A stretch of DNA of 64,000 nucleotides from assembly GCF_030693625.1 (NCBI RefSeq), contig NZ_JAUYAF010000002.1, positions 20,825-84,824 of the forward strand. The letters are read 5' to 3'. The position numbers and the translations under genes were made by a program. This stretch comes from Phenylobacterium sp. (GTDB lineage: Bacteria; Pseudomonadota; Alphaproteobacteria; Caulobacterales; Caulobacteraceae). The notes beneath the pieces were generated by a model that had not been told where the DNA came from, did not search any database, and saw only the letters and a list, made by a program, of their open reading frames with translations. Below are positions 60,663 to 64,000 of the stretch, in pieces; the first letter of the stretch is position 1; every line of letters starts with the position of its first letter.

Positions 60663-63137
60663 ATGGCCGAAGACGCGGGCGCCGCCCCTCCCCTCCTGCC
60701 CCCGAGGTTCGCGGCCTGGTTTGCAGACCGCGGCTGGAGCGCGCGCGAACACCAGCTGGAGATGGTCGCCAAGGGCCGCGCCGGGCGCGACGCGCTGCTG
60801 ATCGCGCCCACCGGGGGCGGCAAGACTCTGGCGGGCTTCCTGCCCAGCCTGATCGAGCTGGCCGAGCGGCCGCCGGCCAATACGCCGCGCGGGATCCACA
60901 CCCTCTACATCTCGCCGCTCAAGGCGCTGGCGGTCGACGTCGAGCGTAACCTGATGGCGCCGATCCTCCAGATGGGCCTGCCTATCGTCGCCGAGAGCCG
61001 CACCGGCGACACGGGCCAAGCGCGCCGCCAGCGCCAGCGGATCAAGCCGCCGGATATCCTGCTGACCACGCCGGAACAGCTGGCCCTGTTCTGCGCCTGG
61101 GAGGGGGCCCGGCTCTATTTCGAGGACCTGGCCTGCGTCATCGTCGACGAGATCCATGCCATCCACGCCTCCAAGCGCGGCGACCTGCTGGCGCTGGATC
61201 TGGCGCGGCTGCAGACCTTCGCGCCGAGGATGCGGCGGGTGGGCCTTTCGGCGACCGTGGACGATCCCGACGTGATCCGCCGCTGGCTGGGCTGCGCTCC
61301 GCCGGAAGCGGCGAACCAGGTCGACCTGGTGCGGGGGCCCGGCGGGGCGGCGCCAATCGTCGACATGCTGTTGGCACAGGGCCGGGTTCCGTGGGCGGGC
61401 CACACCGCCCAGCACGCCATGCCCGAGGTCTATGAGGCCATCAAGCAGGCCCGCACGGCGCTGGTCTTCGTCAACACGCGCTTCCAGGCGGAGTTCGCCT
61501 TTCAGGAGCTCTGGAAACTGAACGACGATGATCTGCCCATCGCCCTGCACCACGGCAGCCTGGCCGCTGAGCAGAGGCGCAAGGTGGAGGCGGCCATGGC
61601 GCGGGGCGAACTGCGCGCCGTCGTCTGCACCTCGACCCTGGACCTCGGCATCGACTGGGGCGACGTGGACCTGGTCATCCAGCTCGCTTCGCCCAAGGGC
61701 GCGAGCCGCATGGTGCAGCGGATCGGACGGGCCAACCACCGGCTGGACGAGCCGAGCCGGGCGCTGTTCGTGCCGGCCAACCGTTTCGAGATGCTGGAAT
61801 GCCAGGCGGCCCGCGAGGCCATCGCCGAGAACAGGTTCGACGGCGACCCGGCCCGCACCGGAGCGCTGGACGTCCTGGCCCAGCACGTCATGGGCTGCGC
61901 CTGTTCCGAACCCTTCGACCTGCTGCAGCTCTATGACGAACTGGTCACCGCCGGCCCCTATCGCGACCTGGCCTGGGAGGATTTCGAGGCCGTGGTCGAT
62001 TTCGTCTCCACCGGCGGCTACGCCCTGAAGACCTACGACCGCTTTCGCCGGATCGTGAAGGGCCAGGACGGCCGGTGGCGGGTGCGCGACCAGGCGACCG
62101 CCCAGCGCCACCGGATGAATGTCGGCGCCATCCTCTCGCCCGCAGTGCTGGCGGTGCGCATCGCCATGGGCAAGCGCCTGACCGGCGGGCGCAAGATCGG
62201 CGAGGTGGAGGAGGGCTATGTGGAGATGCTGGAGCCCGGCGACACCTTCATCTTCGCAGGCCAGGTCTGGTCCCTGGCGGCGGTGACGGGGCTCGATGTC
62301 CTGGTGCGGCCGGCCATGGGCAAGGACCCGAAGATGCCCTCCTGGGGCGGTTCGAAGTTCGCCCTGTCGACCTTCCTGGCCAAGCGGGTGCGCGAGCTGA
62401 TGTTCGATGAGACCCACTGGAAGGTGCTGCCCAACGACGTGCGCGAATGGCTGGAGATCCAGAAGGACCGTTCGCTGATCGTGAAGGAGGAGGAGCTGCT
62501 GCTGGAGACCTTCCCGCGTGGGAAGCGCAACTTCATCGTCTGCTACCCCTTTGAAGGCCGCCTGGCCCACACGACCCTCGCCATGCTGCTGACTCGGCGG
62601 CTGGAGCGGATGGGCGCCGCGCCCCTGGGGTTTGTCTGCAACGACTATGCGGTGGCGGTCTGGGCGCTGAACCCGCTGGACAGACTCGATTTCGACGAAC
62701 TGTTCGCCCAGGACATGCTGGGGGACGACCTGGAATCCTGGTTGTCGGAGAGCTTCATGATGAAGCGCGCCTTCAAGGGCTGTGCGATCATCTCAGGCCT
62801 TATCGAGCGGCGATTCCCAGGCGAGCAGCAGAAGTCCGGACGGCAAGTGACCTTCTCCACCGACCTCATCTACGATGTGCTGCGGCGCCACCAGCCCGAC
62901 CACCTGTTGCTGCGCTGCGCCCGCGAGGACGCGGCCACCGGCCTGATCGACGTGGCGCGGCTGGGGCAGTTGCTGGCGCGCATCCAGGGCAAGATCCGCC
63001 ATGCGGCGCTGGACCACCTGTCGCCCTTCTCGGTCCCCATCCTGCTGGAGATCGGCAAGGAGCGGACCCCGGGCGCCGCCGGCGAGATGATCCTGGCCGA
63101 GGCCGAGAGCGACCTGATCGCCGAGGCCATCGCATGA
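60663..63137 (+). CDS. Ligase-associated DEXH-box helicase (Lhr-like)
   Basis: The 824-residue superfamily-2 helicase has Walker A APTGGGKTLAG (about residue 42), ISPLKALAVD, DEIHAIHASKRGD, GLSATV, then STLDLGIDWGDVD and QRIGRANHRLDE. The C-terminal part contains the winged-helix/core region of Lhr proteins. Members are named ligase-associated because they are often encoded with a DNA ligase and an exonuclease; here only the PdeM gene accompanies it (ATGA overlap). It probably acts in repair of damaged or crosslinked DNA. Confidence 0.92.
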   Translation: MAEDAGAAPPLLPPRFAAWFADRGWSAREHQLEMVAKGRAGRDALLIAPTGGGKTLAGFLPSLIELAERPPANTPRGIHTLYISPLKALAVDVERNLMAPILQMGLPIVAESRTGDTGQARRQRQRIKPPDILLTTPEQLALFCAWEGARLYFEDLACVIVDEIHAIHASKRGDLLALDLARLQTFAPRMRRVGLSATVDDPDVIRRWLGCAPPEAANQVDLVRGPGGAAPIVDMLLAQGRVPWAGHTAQHAMPEVYEAIKQARTALVFVNTRFQAEFAFQELWKLNDDDLPIALHHGSLAAEQRRKVEAAMARGELRAVVCTSTLDLGIDWGDVDLVIQLASPKGASRMVQRIGRANHRLDEPSRALFVPANRFEMLECQAAREAIAENRFDGDPARTGALDVLAQHVMGCACSEPFDLLQLYDELVTAGPYRDLAWEDFEAVVDFVSTGGYALKTYDRFRRIVKGQDGRWRVRDQATAQRHRMNVGAILSPAVLAVRIAMGKRLTGGRKIGEVEEGYVEMLEPGDTFIFAGQVWSLAAVTGLDVLVRPAMGKDPKMPSWGGSKFALSTFLAKRVRELMFDETHWKVLPNDVREWLEIQKDRSLIVKEEELLLETFPRGKRNFIVCYPFEGRLAHTTLAMLLTRRLERMGAAPLGFVCNDYAVAVWALNPLDRLDFDELFAQDMLGDDLESWLSESFMMKRAFKGCAIISGLIERRFPGEQQKSGRQVTFSTDLIYDVLRRHQPDHLLLRCAREDAATGLIDVARLGQLLARIQGKIRHAALDHLSPFSVPILLEIGKERTPGAAGEMILAEAESDLIAEAIA

Positions 63138-63865
63138 GCGCGCTCGCCCAACCCCGCCACGTCTATGCCTGGGCGCCCAGCCCCTGCGGGGGCCTACGCA
63201 CGACGCTGTCGGGCGCGGCGGTGACCTTCCGCGCCAGCGGGGCGCTGTGGATCGAAGCCGACCAGATGCTGGTGGTGGCCGACCTGCACCTGGAGAAGGG
63301 CAGCGCCTATGCCGCGCGCGGCCAGATGCTGCCGCCCTACGACACCCGCGACACCCTGAGGCGCCTGACCGCCGAGATCGTCGCGACCCGTCCGGCCGCC
63401 GTGGTGCTGCTGGGGGACACCTTCCATGACCGCGCCTCGGAGGAACGGCTGGCGGCCGACGACGCCGAGCAGCTTCGGACCCTGGCCGGCCTCACCCGCC
63501 TGATCTGGGTGATCGGCAACCACGACGCTGACGGGCCCCAGGCCCTGCCCGGCGAAGTGGCCGACGAACTGACCGTGGCGGGCCTGAAGCTTCGGCACGA
63601 GCCCCAGGCGGGCCCGCAGCCGGGCGAGGTGGCGGGGCATCTGCATCCCTGCGCCAAGGTGACGGCCTCGCGGGGCACGGTACGGCGGCGCTGCTTCGTG
63701 ACCGACGGCGAGCGCCTCGTGGCGCCCGCCTTCGGGGCCTATGCCGGGGGGCTGAGCATTCGAGACCCGGCGTTCTCGGGGCTGTTCGCCCGTGACCCGC
63801 TTTGCGGCGCCCTGGGGACCGGCCGTGTGCACGCGGTGGGCTGGCGCTCGGTGGTCGGCGACTAG
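63134..63865 (+). CDS. pdeM: Ligase-associated metallophosphoesterase
   Basis: The 243-residue protein is a calcineurin-like phosphoesterase with VVADLHLEKG, LLGDTFHDR, VIGNHDADGP and VAGHLHPCAKV, which supply the two-metal site. It is the endonuclease partner named PdeM in ligase-associated clusters. The C-terminus (VHAVGWRSVVGD) looks complete. Its TAG stop (63863-63865) is formed by a TA target site plus the first G of the following insertion element. Confidence 0.9.
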   Translation: MSALAQPRHVYAWAPSPCGGLRTTLSGAAVTFRASGALWIEADQMLVVADLHLEKGSAYAARGQMLPPYDTRDTLRRLTAEIVATRPAAVVLLGDTFHDRASEERLAADDAEQLRTLAGLTRLIWVIGNHDADGPQALPGEVADELTVAGLKLRHEPQAGPQPGEVAGHLHPCAKVTASRGTVRRRCFVTDGERLVAPAFGAYAGGLSIRDPAFSGLFARDPLCGALGTGRVHAVGWRSVVGD

Positions 63866-64000
63866 AGCATTCTGCGACCTGATTGAATCGTTGGGGATTC
63901 CCAGGGCCCGCGGATTCTGATTCAAGCTCTGTGCTGGTGACGGAGGCTGGCACCTATGAGCAAGGCGCTGTCAGTTGATCTTCGTGAGCGTGTGATCGGC
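63865..64000 (+). mobile_element. Left end of an IS630-type insertion element
   Basis: After the TA at 63863-63864 (the usual IS630 target) a terminal sequence begins with GAGCATTCTGCGACC, followed by a transposase start 90 bases on. The GATTGAATC and GATTCAAGCTC segments at 63879-63938 form a partial inverted pair. The right end is outside the window. Confidence 0.65.
63956..64000 (+). CDS. IS630-family transposase, N-terminal fragment
   Basis: Only 15 codons are present before the window ends (MSKALSVDLRERVIG). This is the typical start of the helix-turn-helix region of IS630 transposases in alphaproteobacteria. CGGAGG lies about nine bases before the ATG. The catalytic DDE part is beyond the window. 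Confidence 0.75.
   Translation, partial: MSKALSVDLRERVIG

Overview
The window is high-GC DNA from an alphaproteobacterium, most probably Caulobacteraceae (Caulobacter/Phenylobacterium-like). This is inferred from protein style and gene order, such as argH-lptM-lysA, DUF3426-ftsE-ftsX and chorismate mutase-hisC-tyrC. No rRNA or tRNA gene was recognised. Genes are tightly packed, and many starts overlap the preceding stop as ATGA or GTGA.

Layout: the window opens in the C-terminal end of an RTX-type protein, followed by a small exported protein with three internal repeats (707-1576). At 1814-9516 there is a transglutaminase / DUF2126 / circularly permuted ATP-grasp + alpha-E / transglutaminase cluster, a known but poorly understood peptide-ligase type system. 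On the minus strand at 9687-13203 a membrane Ser/Thr kinase, a TagH-like FHA protein and a PP2C phosphatase form a signalling operon of the kind seen with type VI secretion, but no secretion genes are visible. An EAL protein, a small lipoprotein, an acetyltransferase and an acyl-CoA synthetase follow.

The most striking object is at 17948-23698: a 1916-residue protein that parses exactly into 238 octapeptide repeats with a longer 34-unit super-period. It sits behind a good sigma-54-like promoter and its function is unknown.

From 23728 to 34566 lie an FCD-type regulator and a complete nitrate-assimilation island, all on the minus strand: mobA, nasT, nasS, an MFS nitrate transporter, nirB, nirD, nasA and cobA. 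It supplies molybdenum cofactor and siroheme as well as sensing, uptake and both reductases. Next come an ACT-domain protein, a fructokinase-like ROK kinase, an XRE regulator, and a TlpA thioredoxin divergent from argH-lptM-lysA. Further on are hpt, a zinc-ribbon protein, ftsEX, a DUF218 protein, a PlsC-like acyltransferase, ChaC and a DUF2125 protein. Aromatic/histidine genes (chorismate mutase, hisC, tyrC), an AraC-type membrane regulator, a serine hydrolase lipoprotein with an 11-C tract, an SMR transporter, a PL10 pectate lyase and a Coq4-like protein follow.

The last section holds DNA-repair functions: a DinG-like helicase and an Lhr-like helicase-PdeM pair. The same 16-base LexA-like motif lies in front of both transcription units. 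The window ends in the left end of an IS630-type element inserted at the stop codon of pdeM.
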